A DNA stretch of 33,377 nt from Clostridia bacterium (lineage in GTDB: Bacteria; Bacillota; Clostridia; TANB77; CAG-508): assembly GCA_017479865.1 (NCBI GenBank), contig JAFVBS010000008.1:1-33377 (forward strand), given 5' to 3'. The notes below the pieces were generated by a model. It had not been told where the DNA came from. It did no database searches and worked only from the letters and a program-made list of their open reading frames with translations. Positions 32,843 to 33,377 of the stretch are shown here, piece by piece (positions within the stretch are counted from its first letter, which is position 1; each line of letters starts with the position of its first letter). The position numbers were made by a program, and so were the translations under genes.

Positions 32843-33377
32843 ATGGAAGAAATAGTATTTGTAACACATAATAAAGGAAAAATAGCATCAGCTAGTAGAC
32901 AGTTACAAGGAGTAAACTTTAAAGTGTTTGAATATGATTTAGAAGAGCCTAGAAGTGATGATATAAAATACATATCAAAATATAAAGTTATGGAAGCATA
33001 TAAGATGGTAAATAAACCTTGTATTTCTTTAGATTGTGGCTTTTGGATAGATGAGTTAGATGGATTTCCAAGAGCATTTGTAAATTTTAGTTTAGATACA
33101 ATAGGAATTAATGGGTTATTAAAATTAATGGAAGAAAAAGAAAATAGAAGTTGTAGATTTACTGAATGCTTATCGTATTACGATGGAAACGAATTACATC
33201 AATTTATGGGAAGACATGAAGGAACTTTATCTGAAAAAATAGCTGGTAATGATACAGATAAAAAATGGTCTGATTTATGGTATATATTTAAACCTTATGG
33301 ATATGATAAAACACTAGCACAAATGACCGATGAAGAAAGAGCAAATAGAAAAAAGTATGAGTCTATTGATGCAATGA
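32843..33377 (+). CDS. HAM1/RdgB-like non-canonical purine NTP pyrophosphatase (3' partial)
   Basis: The frame is open to the window end (178 codons seen). The N-terminus EEIVFVTHNKGKIASASRQL carries the family's T-x-N-x-x-K phosphate-binding motif. SLDCGFWIDELDGFPRAFVN corresponds to the DSGLxVxALxGxPG block with changes (Cys, Phe, Trp), and FTECLSYYDGNEL matches the middle block. The family hydrolyses ITP, XTP and dITP to clean nucleotide pools. This is a divergent member, and its position in an accessory area suggests a phage- or island-type variant. GGAGAAG lies ten bases before the ATG. Confidence 0.8.
   Translation, partial: MEEIVFVTHNKGKIASASRQLQGVNFKVFEYDLEEPRSDDIKYISKYKVMEAYKMVNKPCISLDCGFWIDELDGFPRAFVNFSLDTIGINGLLKLMEEKENRSCRFTECLSYYDGNELHQFMGRHEGTLSEKIAGNDTDKKWSDLWYIFKPYGYDKTLAQMTDEERANRKKYESIDAM

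Noticed and set aside
1..33377. tRNA genes, including a four-base-reading tRNA-Gly, rRNA genes and CRISPR arrays
   Set aside because: The gene-free stretches were read for tRNA-like T-loop sequences and regular spaced repeats, and none were found. A hand reading can miss unusual tRNAs.

Overview
The window is AT-rich DNA from a spore-forming anaerobic member of the Clostridia (Firmicutes/Bacillota). The evidence is a full spoIIIA operon, sipL, yunB, yabG, veg and gpr, an electron-bifurcating type [FeFe] hydrogenase set and a desulfoferrodoxin. TGA acts as a normal stop. The low GC and a clostridial-type prepilin-like leader suggest an uncultured gut lineage, but the sequence alone cannot name it. 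No rRNA, tRNA or CRISPR array was seen.

Layout. (1) 1-1839 is a very AT-rich accessory block: the end of a surface-type protein, a SipW-like signal peptidase and a coiled-coil protein. It ends at a perfect palindrome that abuts a 5'-truncated yabG. (2) 1882-5228 holds yabG, veg, sipL and yunB, all spore or cell-envelope genes. (3) 5357-8369 holds an acyl-CoA synthetase, a TVP38-like membrane protein and superoxide reductase. (4) 8602-12847 is hydC-hydB-hydA. (5) 12974-15617 has a small helical protein on the minus strand, an OB-fold SSB-like gene and yebC. (6) 15897-21809 is spoIIIAA-AH, with long fold-back elements in its normally tight gene junctions. (7) 21931-26920 has a pilin-leader/formylglycine-enzyme-like surface protein, a two-component system, a metallo-beta-lactamase-fold hydrolase and a GIY-YIG protein. 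(8) 27062-31267 has gpr, a TraX-like protein on the minus strand, a transglutaminase-like protein and an RlmD-type methyltransferase. (9) 31851-33377 has a lone PemK/MazF-like toxin, a decayed HTH gene and a partial HAM1/RdgB-like gene.

The most striking feature is a recurrent recoding signature. Six otherwise intact conserved genes (yabG, a small helical protein, spoIIIAA, spoIIIAE, spoIIIAF and the pilin-leader surface protein) are each broken at an in-frame CGG codon. In every case skipping the C, a +1 shift, resumes the correct downstream frame with a glycine codon GGN. A hand scan of all genes found only two other in-frame CGG codons, both in the SSB-like gene, where they read as ordinary arginine. 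This pattern is hard to reconcile with random sequencing errors or random pseudogene decay. It suggests +1 frameshifting or four-base decoding at CGGN. Five of the six sites lie in sporulation or possibly spore-associated genes, three of them in the spoIIIA operon. hydB carries a different kind of break (-1, no CGG) and should be considered separately.
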